The notes beneath the pieces are model-generated. The model was given only the letters and a program-made list of their open reading frames with translations, was not told the DNA's origin and made no database searches. 64,000 nucleotides of DNA from positions 1,081,297 through 1,145,296 of the forward strand of contig NW_008709716.1 in the NCBI RefSeq assembly GCF_000327385.1. Direction: 5' to 3'. The translations under genes and the position numbers were made by a program. Shown here piece after piece: positions 1 through 13,300 of this stretch (its first letter is position 1; each line of letters starts with the position of its first letter). Source of the stretch: Lottia gigantea (lineage: Eukaryota; Mollusca; Gastropoda; Lottiidae).

Positions 1-1204
1 GTAAAAGATAAATTATGAGGATCAATGATGTTGACCCTGTATGATACACCTCTAACATCCATTTTAACAATGTACATTCTACACCTGCACCGTCACGTCC
101 ATTACAAACCAACACTTACACGTCCTGGCCTTTCTCAAAAGTTGATCTACGCATCTGTCAACTTGAAAATATTCAACCTTATGTACTGCTTTCAGCTTAC
201 AATTTATTATACATATACAACACCGACAATCATCCCTGCTTATGATTGTTTTTTTGTAATTCTGTAACACGGTATTTGTTGTATGCTTCTAACAAAAATT
301 ACCAATTCTGCCTGCATAAGGACTTGATAATTTCGGCTCTTTAACCAAGACATTGTACCATACAATTAATTATTTGTTAATTTACCTCATTCTGGCCAAA
401 TTCTCAATAAAGAGAGATCAAAACAAATCAGACAAATTGTAATCATACAGTATAAATAAGCATAATCGAAATATAGCAAGAATCAAATTATGGAGTTGCT
501 CACCTACAAAGGATAACATGAATTATTGCCCTTGTTACAGTTTAGTTTCAGCCATCATGACATTTTTCAACCAGGCCAATCTTGTGTGACAACGTCTAGA
601 AAATACTACTTGTAATATCAAAATGTAACTTCAACGTGTCCACCAACAAAGTTTGTTCTTGTCTCCTCATCACAATAATAACATACTGTAGATGACACGA
701 CATATAAGTCCTTAGGGGCAATACAGTTTTTAACGAAATATGTGAAAATGCGATATAGGTTTTGGAAAATGATCACTTTCTGTTAAATCACGTAAAAAAA
801 AAGAATCAGTATCTTTTCACGTTTCTAATAATTTGTATTTAATCATATAAAACCTTGGTAGCTATATTTGCATAAAGGGCTGGTCCCCAATGGATTAATT
901 TTCTAGATCATATTAGTATTACGCACCACCCAAACAAATAGAATTCGGTCTACGCCTTTTATTTGATTGACAGAATTATTTAACAGTAGACTGGTGTTCA
1001 AAGGGCTCCTATATGTTAAAATATCACTGTGGATTATGGTGGTTTTCGGAATAAATTCAGTTGATAATTTATCAAATTTGAGTCTACATATATGCACCTC
1101 TAATATATGTGTATCTTTCTTATTGAAAATCTGATCTGAGGTAAATATTGCTCATTACAAAACTGTTGTACATATTTCATTAAATTTATGCAATATCATC
1201 TTTT
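1..1204. other. no gene seen
   Basis: AT-rich sequence without a convincing exon, splice-flanked frame or repeat. The short open frames here (60-80 residues) have low-complexity composition and no family resemblance. Confidence 0.6.
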
Positions 1205-1650
1205 ATAATATGAACGACTTTGGGATTTTTCTTTTAAAATCCTTGGAAATTTCTCTTGAAAAAGCCGGATTTATTTAATATATTTTTTATTTGTTTACTA
1301 TATTTCCTTTGAACAAATTTTCTCGTCAAAATCCTGGAATGGTTTTCTTGAAAAACATCTGAGTATATTTTCACTTTAGTATACGGGTATTTTTAATTCT
1401 GTTGACAAAATATTGGTATCCATCAAAACTGATAAATTCTGGTACATTTCTCTCTCAATATCTTGTGAAAATTCTCTTGATAAAGTTCTGGTATATTTTT
1501 TGTTTTGCAACTATATTCTCTGCCAAAATCTTTGTGTATCTTCCCTTAACAAAGTTTGGTTGCTTTCTTTTTGCAAAATTCTTTTTATCTCGCTTGACAA
1601 GATCTTGATGTATTTCTCTTGACAAAATCCTTGTATATGACAATTTAATG
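1205..1650. repeat. degenerate short tandem repeat
   Basis: A motif close to TTCTCTTGACAAAATCCTGG, followed by TATATTT, recurs about every 35-40 bp with many substitutions (for example near 1250, 1320, 1400, 1480 and 1615). It looks like an old, diverged minisatellite. The overlapping frames on both strands are a by-product of the repeat. Just downstream, at 1803-1830, is a short GAAT simple repeat. Confidence 0.55.
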
Positions 1651-1869
1651 GTATTTTTTTTAACAATATCTACTGGGAAGGTACTTTTCATCATTTTCTA
1701 TCCTAAAAAACAAACATTGAATTATTTTCATATTCTTGTTATTAAAAGTCTAATGCTCTCATCGGGGTGAAAGCGTTCGCTTAATATCTATGTGTCCGTC
1801 CCTGAATGAATGAACGAATGAATGAAGCATTAAGTATATTAAAATCTTTACTACTTTAAGAAAAAATTG

Positions 1870-2590
1870 CATGTCACAATTTTAGACTATTCATTGACGC
1901 ATTTAACTAATATACGTTTACAATCACAACCATTCAGCGTCACAATAGATATTCCATATTATGTTACAACACAATTTAACATATACAAACGTAACCACTA
2001 ATAGATATTTAATATCTCATACTTACTACAAATTTACAATTCCCGCCTCACAACTCAAAAGATATTTCATAAGTCACAACACAACGCTACATTTACTTTC
2101 TACGACTTTACACTTTTAACGTCACGACCCAATAGATATTTCATATGTCACACCACAATTTAATATTAGCAACGTCACAACCCAATAGATATTTCATATG
2201 TCACACCACAATTTAATATTAGCAACGTCACAACCCAATAGATATTTCATATGTCACACCACAATTTAACATTAACAACGTCACAACCCAACAGATATTC
2301 ATATGTCACACTAACTACAACTTAGCATTTCCAACCTCACAACAATTTTTAACGTCACAACCTAATGTGCATTTCATATACCACACTACATGTTACATTT
2401 CCCCCGTCACAGACAAATCGTTATGTCATATGTTAAACCACCTACATTTCCCATATCACAACCAAATGGTCTTTTCTTTCTTTTGAATGTAATTGCCCTT
2501 TTCACCCCTAATGGCCATCTCCAGTGTCACAACCAAGTGGACATTTCTCATTTCACATCCCAATATTTCCCATTACGCAACCCAAAATGA
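1870..2590. repeat. tandem repeat, unit about 53 bp
   Basis: The block CGTCACAACCCAATAGATAT, followed by TTCATATGTCACACCACAAT, repeats with a period near 53 bp. Three nearly identical units lie between about 2118 and 2280, with increasingly diverged units on either side. No coding potential is seen. Confidence 0.75.
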
Positions 2591-3866
2591 GAGCTAATGA
2601 GACATATTATCTCAGACAGCAATATATATCCGATATGGGGTGTATCGAAATCGCATTCATTGTATATTCTCTATAAACGCCCACTTTACTCTTAAGACAT
2701 CAGTTTTTTAACTAATGACCTTTTGTCTCGATCATAATCTCCTGGGATATTTCAAACGAAATGTTTTCCACCCGTCCGCCACAATATCCTTGTCTGTGGC
2801 CTATTCATTTAGTAGTAAGCACAATTTGTTTTATGGGGCCATTTTGAAAAAATACAATTCAGATTATTTATACATTTTGTAATGTTCAGTGGCAATGTAC
2901 ATAATATGAAAATAAATTAAGATATGCAAATATGTATATACAATTATTATGATAATGTTTCAAGGCAGTTTCTATAATAAGCAAAGACTTTGCTATCCGT
3001 TCATCCCATGTCATTCATTCATTTATTCATTCATCCATTAACTTAATTCTATCATTTATAACCACACAAATTCATTCATACAACCATATCAACCTTGCAA
3101 TTATATTCAAGACATTTACTCATTCGTTCAACCATCCAAAATCATAGCATACCTATATTTATTTATATGATATGAATGAAAGGTGATAATACAGTAGTTT
3201 GTATTTCTAACCTTACGGAAATTTTTATTCTCTCGAGTCGATGGGAGAGTTCCGTTTGTGATTTTTCTGTGGTAAAATTGATCAGTTGATCTCATTGAGA
3301 TATTGTGGTTTATGACACTGGTATGTCAAAAATTGAAAACACGAAAAATTCAAACATCATTTTTTTTTTCACACGCCGCCTTGGACAAAATCTAAACTTA
3401 TACGATCAAATATTTTTAAAAGATATTTTGAAAAACATGTATATCAAAAAAGACATACTCACGTTTGGACAAAATCTAGTGTACTTGCAAGGCGGGTACA
3501 ATGAAATTATTCTACGACCCGTATTTCATTAAAATGTATAAATGCAATTTATAATTATGTTACATATCTACATTCGTTTAGTAATGTAGTTAACAGTCAT
3601 AATAATACACATTGTTTACACCATGCACAAAAATGGTATCTGTCATTGAATAAAATTGTTATGAAGAGATTCGATTTACCACCATTTAAATAAATATAAA
3701 TAAGTCATTATAATAAATAAGTAACACAACATTAACAATGATAATAGGCGTACCGGATCTCGGGGACGGAATATGGTGTGCCCACAGTAAATCGGAAAGG
3801 ATTGAGGATGGACATTTTTATGATATAATTTTGAATTTTGAAATCAAATCGTCAAATCGAAATTTT
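2591..3866. other. no gene seen
   Basis: Intergenic sequence downstream of the P450 gene. It holds a short imperfect ATTC simple repeat around 3009-3045 and otherwise no supported feature. Confidence 0.55.
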
Positions 3867-3872
3867 TTTATT
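3867..3872 (-). terminator. candidate polyadenylation signal of the P450 gene
   Basis: AATAAA on the minus strand, about 360 bp past the stop codon of the P450 gene. Position and orientation fit a 3' UTR of ordinary length. The 105-residue frame between stop and signal (3868-4185, minus) has no family resemblance and is read here as 3' UTR. Confidence 0.4.
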
Positions 3873-4231
3873 TCAGATAATTTGAGACGAATTCAGAACC
3901 GATAACATCGTCAGAATAACAAAGATTTCCTACTCCTTTCCCCATACGCCTATTGTTGGATGATTTTTGATCCACTCTCTTCTCTACCTTGCAGTTAAAA
4001 TCACAGTGAAATATTTGGATATGACAATACGCTAAGGAAATAAGCAGCAATATTTCACTATCGCGGATTAATGAAGTTCTCTTCCAGAGTTGACCTCGAA
4101 CATTACGGCTTGAACAGTCTGTTCGAGTCTTTCCTACCACTTGCATCCATACTTTGGCTGATGCGTTTTGGTAGATGGAACACATAAGTTAGCATTATTT
4201 AGCACCATGGTATGACGATTGCATCAATCTA

Positions 4232-7206
4232 TCAACACTGACGTCTGGCTAAAAAGTCTAATTCTTGAAATTTTTCTTTAAGACGGTACTGAACTTGAAC
4301 ATCATTGGTTGGTGGTAAAATTTCGTGGCCATAATAATTGACATCACATTCTGTTTTTTGACCTTCTACTAGTCTCACATCAAAAGAGTTCATTAAATTG
4401 ACTAAAAACCATTTTGTTTGAAGCAAAGAATATTTTTTACCAGGACAGAGAGAACCAAAGGCGACCAAAGGGTTTTTCAGTTCTTTTCCATTTTTGTAAA
4501 ATTTGGCGTCAACGAATCTGTCGTGTTTGAAAATCTGCAATGAACAATAAAATCTTGATAAGTTTCATATTTAATGTGTTAAATTAAAACAAAGAAAACA
4601 GAACAAAAAGTTAAAAGATATACTTTCAGCTGCAAAAGCCAACAGAAATTGCGACAAAAGCAATTAGCTAAATAAGGCAGCATTACAGTATTGCACCCAT
4701 CACCATTAAGAAAGGACTTGCCTTAGAGCAAGGTTTTCTTCATTCAATGAAGTTGAAATCTGGTTGGCTGTATTTAAACACTACCAGTTGCACTTCTTTC
4801 AAAAGACCAAGTCAACAATCGAGTACAACCGGGGATTATCAAGCTGGTTATTGTTTTAAATATTAATATTATTTATTGCTTTATAACGGAACTTAAATAA
4901 CGTGCACTAGAATATTTGTAGATTGAACTCTATTACCAAAAGATGAAATAAACATTATAGTTATGTACCTCGGGGTCTTCAAATATTTCTGGGTCTTTGT
5001 GGATAGCTGGTGGATACATTGCTACTCTATCACCTTCTCTCATCAGAGCTTTGTCTCCATTGTCCATTTCAAATTCTACATCTTGGGTAATATATCTTAC
5101 CATAAACACACCACTTGTTACTCTCAATGTTTCACGGATTATACTGTCTGTAAACAAAAATAAATGTTATATAACAAATGACAATGAACAGGTTCTAAAA
5201 ATTCTATCTCTAAGTTTTAGGTGTCATGTCACCTGAATTACATTCCAAACGGATTCTATCCAAAGAGGTCATATACAATGTATCGTCGATTGTGCGAAGA
5301 AGGGTATATATAAATGCCTACCTAAAATAGGAAGTTTATCAAATTCTTCAATGCTGATTCCAAGAGGACCATTTTCCGTTGCTGTCTCTGTCTTTCTTTC
5401 AACCAGATCTTGAACTTCTTTATGTAATGCCATAAAAGTTGCTCTATCGTCCAGGATATGATACAAAACCCAAAATGCCAGACGAAATGTGTTGTAGTTG
5501 ACGTGAAGAAAGACCAAGTTGTGACCGACAATATCTTGTTCAGATTGGTTGTTAGCTTTCATGAATTCTGTGGAGAATTTGATGTAGTCTGATACACCAG
5601 GTCTTTTTAACATTTCATCAGAAGTTGGTTGCTGACTCAATACGTTCAATGCTGCTGTGGCTTTTGGGAACAACTTGACTGGTAATCCCAACCATAAATA
5701 ATTGAAGTATTTGTGGAAGCTGTCGAAGTTCTTGTAAAAGGTCTGAGGCTCAAAAGTCTCTATTGCATCTCCCTGTCCGAAAATTGTGTAAAACAGGGCA
5801 GAAAAGAGCGTTTTTGAGGTCAGATCTCGAAGTCCATCCTGGCCCCAGTTGTCACCAATGGTTTGATAAATGTTGCCATTTTCATCAACTGTTGATACTT
5901 TTGCAAAGGCGTTCTTCAGGTTATCTGCGAAATTTCTCATACCAGTGGTCAAAAACCGACCATTAACCTTCTTTCCAGCTTCAGATAACATCTTCCTAGC
6001 GTCAATCAACTCAAAATTAAATACATTGTGATTGACTTGTCGCTGGATTGGATCAAAATCGAACACCTTCTCCCGGGCCAGGTTTTCATAAGAATGTGGA
6101 TCAAGAACTAATGTAATGTACTGATTAAGTAGTCGAATGGTAAATATATCTCCAAACTTCTTCTGACATCGATGTAAAAAGTTGACAGCATGTTCCGCAA
6201 ATTCTGCTCCATTTCCCCATAAAAGGTTGCCAGGTACGATTTCGGGCTCGTTAGGGCGTCTGGAATAAGAAAATTGAACGATAAATAATCAAATATTTAT
6301 ATACACGCAGAAAGGAACGATTTCACACCAAAAGTAGCATGAATATCGAAGATGTGATATTTTTTTGCATCTAAATATCAACAAGGTCAGAGTTTTAAAG
6401 TGCGCGCCTTTGTTTGAGTATCGGTATTCCACTCAAGGTTCTAAATTACCTTTCGATTGTTGATATTTGAAATTAGGAGTTGTTTAATACCCTTGACCTT
6501 GGAATTGATCCATTGACTTCAACCAAATAGAACCCGTTTGTTACCAATACGATAATAGTTGACAAAACTTGTATAATAAATACAATTTATTTATTCTTTG
6601 GTTGTGATCACACGAAACCACATATAGAACGTGATTTTGCGAGAATTAAGATATCGTTGTTATGGGTCTGATTGCAAACAACCAAGGTAAACAATGTCAG
6701 CCCTGTTTAAAAACGCCAACCATTTAGATTGGAGCGATCCTACCGTCAGTATTTGATAAATTTCAATATCAATAATGTTAAGGCCAGACATTCGTGTCAA
6801 GGGCAGGCTAATATTTTTTTTCAGTCGAGATTCTTTCTGTTTGTAACCTTTCAAATTTCCCCCTTTTTTGCGCTCGAAACATTCTTGTCAACACTAAATG
6901 TCTAGTTCAAGTGCATTTCTATAAAGATGCATTATCCGACTGTTTACATATAACGGTAATTGATTAACTTTATGTATGACATTATTTTAATACCAAAGGT
7001 AATGGAAGGAAAATAAACATAAGCCTGGTAATATAACATGTATACTGCTAATGTTATGTCAACTTAAAACCAGCCAGACAACCCACCGATTTATGGCATT
7101 AAATATAATTGGAAATGGTTCTTTACCTTCGACGGTAGATGAATTTGAAAAAGGCTACGGTGAGACCGATGGCAATCGCAGCTAAATATACAGTGACGGC
7201 AACCAT
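4232..7206 (-). CDS. cytochrome P450, clan 7 (CYP7/CYP8-like), complete, four exons
   Basis: Four exons join in phase: 7206-7127, 6259-5322, 5147-4969 and 4534-4232, giving 1500 nt and 499 residues, the normal P450 length. All introns are GT-AG. Residues 3-24 form an N-terminal membrane anchor, so an ER location is expected. The segment RRPNEPE at the start of exon 2 and GDIFTI...LDPHSY resemble prostacyclin synthase. The ExxR motif of helix K (ETLR) is at residues 345-348, the KHDRF region near 403-406 and the haem cysteine at 429, followed by a C-terminal YGHEILPPTNDVQVQYR stretch typical of CYP7/CYP8. Helix I reads HVNYNT (279-284), like the QANT of CYP7 rather than the usual acid-threonine pair. 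The loop before the haem cysteine, FGSLCPG, is three residues shorter than the family's FxxGxxxCxG. Clan-7 enzymes act on sterols, oxysterols or prostaglandin endoperoxides; the substrate here cannot be read from sequence. Family call is firm, subfamily less so. Confidence 0.93.
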
Positions 7207-7305
7207 TATTTCTTGTCTTTAACTTTTGACTTATATTTAAATACCAAGTAAATCTGGATAATAATTTCCTTGTTGGTTTTAACAAATCTCTTCTAATGCT
7301 CTAGA

Positions 7306-7313
7306 TTTTTATA
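7306..7313 (-). promoter_or_regulatory. candidate TATA box of the P450 gene
   Basis: TATAAAAA on the minus strand, about 100 bp upstream of the start codon at 7206. It would place transcription start about 70 nt before the ATG. No other promoter element was identified. Confidence 0.4.
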
Positions 7314-10300
7314 AAGTAGTAACTTCTAATCCAAATACCTTCTAAGATTACTTTCAAATCTAAAAAAAATAAAAAATATATATAAGTGAATTTTAGGAAG
7401 TATGTAACTAGGACAATGGACAAATCATTAAAATATAATTTTCATACATAATACGTTTTCAAAGGTGTTTTTCGCGTTTTATTATTCACATTAGATTACT
7501 GTTTAAAGAAATGTACGGCTAGCATTTATAAATTTATTTAATTCAGGCCGAATTCTTTTTCTATGTCAATTTTCTCCTTGTATATATTTGTATACATCAA
7601 ACATCAAAGATGTACAGCTTACATGTATATAGATATATAATAAACAGAAAAATAAACCGGTATATCTCACTATATTAAAATATAACTATTTCTTGCTATA
7701 TCTCTAATGACACAAGATACTTAATATAGTTTAAACAAAAGCTTCAACTATAAATCATGACCAATTATATCTAATTATAGTAGTATTACCAATAACTTAT
7801 CTCTAGAATCCAATCAAATCATTTTCACGTTTTATAGATATCAATGTGAAATGTCCCTCTTTATCAAATGGAATTTACAGCGCATATCCTATATAAACCC
7901 GGTATCTTGCCACCGGAAGGGAGCATGTCGCTATATGAATATTTTAATGAAAAACGATTGGCACTTTAATTTGTTGTTTAAGACAATAAAATGAATCGAT
8001 TGAAGTCAATCTATAAATCATGTAGTCAATTGGGAAAAAGAAGAAAAATTGAGTATATATAAATATATTTTATTGCCGCCCACGTCATTTATTATAGAGT
8101 TACTGTCAAACTTCATTCTAAAACATATTATTCAAATTCACACAAATTCAGCAGTTAAGCTTGAACTTTTAATTTTATTACTTATGACATCAAAGTGAAA
8201 TGATCTAAAAATATCATGCTATTAAATAAATTTCATTTCATCCATCAACAAGCCTGCTTATTTCAACAAAGGAAAATGACGCAACATTGAGAATTAATTA
8301 TTTGAAAGAATCTTCAGTTATTTCACGGTATGAAAGGTGTAGGAAACGTCGTTAATCACAGAATGCAAGGTATCCGTAACCAATGCCAATGTATATTGCA
8401 TAAGAGAAATTTTATCGTCAATTACATAACGTTGAAATGAAACGTGAAAATATTGCGTAATGGAACTTTAAATTTATCGATTATCGAGCACTGTTTATTT
8501 CAATGTTATTGCAGACAGTTTATTGTTCTTATAGTCTACACGGTATATATCAGTCAATAATATTATCTATAAATCCCAATACATAATCCAACATAACGCT
8601 TGATTTCTTATTATTATAACAAGATACTTCATCTAGGTGGAAAATAACATTCTTCGTTCATTAACATCTAGTTGATAAAACAATTAGAGCAAATCTTACA
8701 AATAACATGACAACATTTTGATTTGATCTGATGACAATTAAGGGTATATTGGTGTTAGCGAGAACTTACTAAGGTCTTTACCCGAGATTTGTGAGATAGG
8801 AAGAGGTTACACCGTCAAAACTATTAGAGAAATAAATGGAAAAGGACTTTGATTAGATTTATCTATCGACATTGTTGAATGTGTTAGGGAAATATCAGTA
8901 CAAGTACCTTATAGTAACTATAATGGGCTAGCAGTTAATTAACTTTCATTATACAAATAAAACCAAATTAACATTATACACTGATATAGGGTCTCGGTAG
9001 AAAGGAATGCCAAGTCGACATCACGATCATTTTTTAATGATGAATGTATAATGCATTTGTTTTAAAGCACATCTTCTGTAATATAAATTTAAACATGAAA
9101 ACTTATTGATTATTATGTAAAACGTAGCGTAAGATTAAGGGTTAAGAATCGTGCTTTTTAACTCAACTCTATGAAAGTTTTAAAATAATTTTAATGACAA
9201 ATGACATCCTATATAATACGAATCAATATAAGGAAATGGTAACGACATTTATAGGATTATAATCAATCTTGAAGGATTGGGATTGGGGCTGAATTTAAAT
9301 CTCATTTGAATATTATCTGAATAAATATCCTAGTTTTGGTCACTTTGACTGTCAACTAGGTAGAATAATGGCATACATATTGATGATAGATCGTCTACAT
9401 GGGTTATAATATATGTCAATAACCTACTCCGCTTATTTAAAATACAACTATTTGTCCTACATTCAATTTTATCTCACACCATCCAAAATCAGATAAAATT
9501 TCAAATATTTTAATACTTTATCCAATAATTCATAAAAGACCCATATAGAGATTATCAGACGAGTCCAAGGTCCGTATTGGATTCTTACCGTCCTCCTTAC
9601 GATACAGGGGAGGTCGGTCTATCTATCAAGATAAAAATAAAACTACCCGGTGGTCCTCATACATCCTTACTGTTAAAACTGAATTAAATACAGATTCTGG
9701 AATCACACGTTCGGTATTAAATCAAAGACTATCCTGGAGTTGACAGACATGACTTTAAGACTTTGATCAATAACCAACTAATAGACAAACACAGTCGAAA
9801 TGCTTACAAAATCGATTCCTACCTGGTGACTCAATAGCAGAGTGATACATTACCGGCTTACATATAAGACAACCTAATAGTAACCATTGCAAGCGACATA
9901 CACATAAATTAAACCTTTTAAAATCAGTCTTAGACTAATGCCTATTCATAGAATCCCATTTATATACTCTTTCACAAGCTCAAGCAACAATCTGACACGT
10001 TCTAATCTTTTACTAAAAGGGAACAACACCCTTAAAGTCTAATTACCATGAATGAACAAAATTGGAAACGACAATATTATTCACTTATCTATTGAAGCCT
10101 TTTTTCTAAAAAAAAAAGCGCTCTCAATTGAGCATATTATAGCGTAGTTAAGTGATATTAATGTTCAAGTTTGATGACGCCCAAAACATTTAACAGTGGA
10201 AATTATAGCAGGTAGTGAGCAAAATTACCTTTTACCGCCTACGTTTACATTATAATATAGTCTGAATATTATTAGTAGAAAACTTTTACTATATGTTTAT

Positions 10301-13300
10301 AAACAACTAAATCAAGCCAACTTACCACACATGTCATTTATCCAGTATAATATTATAGTATGATTTTTAAAGGCTAACATAGCGATTAACGACTAACTAA
10401 AACAATAACACTACTCCTCATAGTAACATATATATAGATATTACTAACAGGTAAAAAAATGACACCTAGAAACGTCCTGACATTAAGAATATTCACAGTT
10501 AATCCAATATTCCATCAGACTGATGTCCAAAATAATCATACTTACATGTTAGGATTAGTTGTGTATTAGATTTATAGTATGAAGTCTCCTTCAATAATAT
10601 GAACTACTACACGCGACTTAAATATTTATAGTTTCTTAATGTGGGCGGTCGTCCTTCATTCATAACTGTAATGTTTTTAGACGTCAATCAGTTGAGAGAG
10701 ACAGGAAACGTCAAAAGTGGAGACTTCTGATTCGCTTTCTGCTCCTGTGACGGCTCTTTTAGTTCTTATCTACGAATTTTATTGGTCAATTTTGTTTCAA
10801 AGATTAACTATGAGTCTTGTTTTATTCGTTATCAAAATATCTTAATGAATGAATTGAGTCTAATTAAAGGTGGGCGATGAATAGTGATTTGTCCTCTATT
10901 CTCTTCCTTGATCAAGCGAGTAGGTGGCTTATTATCCTCCGGTACTGGAATCTTGCAAAGAAATGATTCATTTAATGATTAACAGGAATAATCTGGAAAC
11001 ATTCCACGCTATTCCATCAGCATGACTATTAAATCTTACTTTATACTTTGATTCAAACGACAATCTTCAAGACATACCTGATATTAATCAAGGACAAAAA
11101 TTCTACCAGGATAAAATCAAAGAACACCGCCTTGTCTTCAAATCTTTATTATTCTATATAATTTATATTCCATGTTACTCGCAACACCGTTTTTGAACCA
11201 TTTCCAGACTGGCGCCAACGGTACTGCATTTAACGTCCCTTGGCAAGTTTCCACGAAAATTAGATGTAAGGGTGAGAAGAACAATGAACCGAAAACCCAA
11301 TTCATAAATTAAATTTATCAGAGTCGGTGACTACTGTAGAAAATGTGGAATATCTAAAGCCCGATAGAAACAAATGTTACAGAAGATACCAACATTAAAT
11401 TACCTGGCATATCTGACATATCTTTTATACTCTATTCTATATGTCGACTATTTCACTATACCCAGCGATAATTACAGATTTTGCACATTATTTGGGACAC
11501 GAAGCAAATGAATTTGAATTTAGTGACGTACTTGTGACATTTTCAATAGCCTGTATTAAATAGACAGGTATACTATCGTTATAGGATGATGTACGACCTT
11601 CTGGTTTTTATATCTAGTTACAGTCTTATATATGCATATAGAGCTACACATTTGAAGTCCATAGACAAAACTTCATGTTGTCTAAAGTTGCTTTCTGACA
11701 ACTTAAATTTGTAATGATCTTCCGCTTAACATGTTTAAGCTCTACAGCATCAGGCTACATGGATTCATCTATAGATATCCGATTAACGAAAATTTAATAT
11801 GAAAGCAATTGGAGTTATTTCCTTAATATTGAGGGTTGTTTTGAAGATTGAACAATACTCTAAACTAAAATACAACATTCTGAGTAGGTAACCACTTAGT
11901 AAAACAGCTCTGGTTCCCAAATCCTCATTCATAATCACTATATATGACCAAATGTTGATGATGTATCTTTGATTTTCTAAACAAACAGACGAGAGTGTGG
12001 AAAAGGAATGTGTACACGCTTTTAACGAACACGCTACAGAGGAATTTCAATAAATAGCATTTCTTTACCACACGTAGTTCGTCTGCAATCCCTTACTAAC
12101 AGATCAGGAAATGTGGCTGTATATTTTCAGTCGTTATGTCACACTATAGACAACATTTTTATTATGAAATGACCCATGATTAGATCGTGCATATCGCTGC
12201 ATTCTGCTACCAGTCAAACAATATTGCGGTTCCCTCTCCGGAGTTGCAGACATCACAAAGTTTTGTATGTCAGATAGCAGCGCCTTTAACAATTTATTCA
12301 TCCCGATATTAGGAACGAAATTCTGTAATTAATTAAAATAAACTTCCTCAAGTGTGGGGACATCATACTAGATGTGTCTCTAAAGCGGTTAAAAACTTAA
12401 CGAACAGGGGTTCATAAAATAATCTCGTTCAATGAAAACCTAGCTTTAAAGTGATGAATTATTGCGAGGTTCAATGTTCAATTGTATCGTCCCACGGTGT
12501 CTCCTTATCTAACGGCTGATTTTCATTAAGTGCCTCCGCTGCATGGTAGGTGTCCAGATTCGTGGGTGTCGACTTTCATCCTTGTCAACTGCTACTATGT
12601 TTTGTTTTAAGACAAGATAACGGAAGAAACTAAGGAAGGTGAGGAAACGATAAAAGGTACTCTTTGATAAATTTAGTCTTCTATTTCCTTTATAACTTCA
12701 CCTATCCCAGTTAAAACAGCAGCCATTTTGATATAAGCTTAGAACATGATGTATTTATATTGATTAAGACGATCATAAATAACCAGTAAAACATCAATAT
12801 TTTGATGAATGATTTAACGTTGGGAATGGCGAGTGACTAACTTGACTTATTCAATGTCACTCGATGGAATACTATTGTTTTAACTATAGGATAGGTTAGA
12901 GTATATAAAACTGGGTCATAGTGTCGAGGAATTCATTAATGTCTTAATTAAATTTACGCAAGATAATTATTTTCTCAACATATAACGGCTGTGAGAAGCC
13001 TGTATGTAGCGTCGTGACCCAGCCCTCAGATATAACCTTCTACAGATCATAAACAGGTATTTACTGCCCCGGTTCTTTTTCTTTCTGTCATGCTTGTCAC
13101 TTCAATTGAAATTGATAGTTTCCGATGATAAAATTAAATTTAACTTAAGTCTAAACAAGAGTTAACGCCATTTTTAGAACCTGCAGGTTTTATAACAATT
13201 TTCAGTGCAACAAAAATGATCTCTACCTCTACTACGACATTGTTGTGGTTGATATGGCTATTGTCTACCCACTTAAAACATCTTAATCACTATCAATTGT

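Noticed and set aside
3868-4185. 105-residue minus frame just downstream of the P450
   Set aside because: No family resemblance; it lies between stop codon and a polyadenylation signal, so 3' UTR is the simpler reading.
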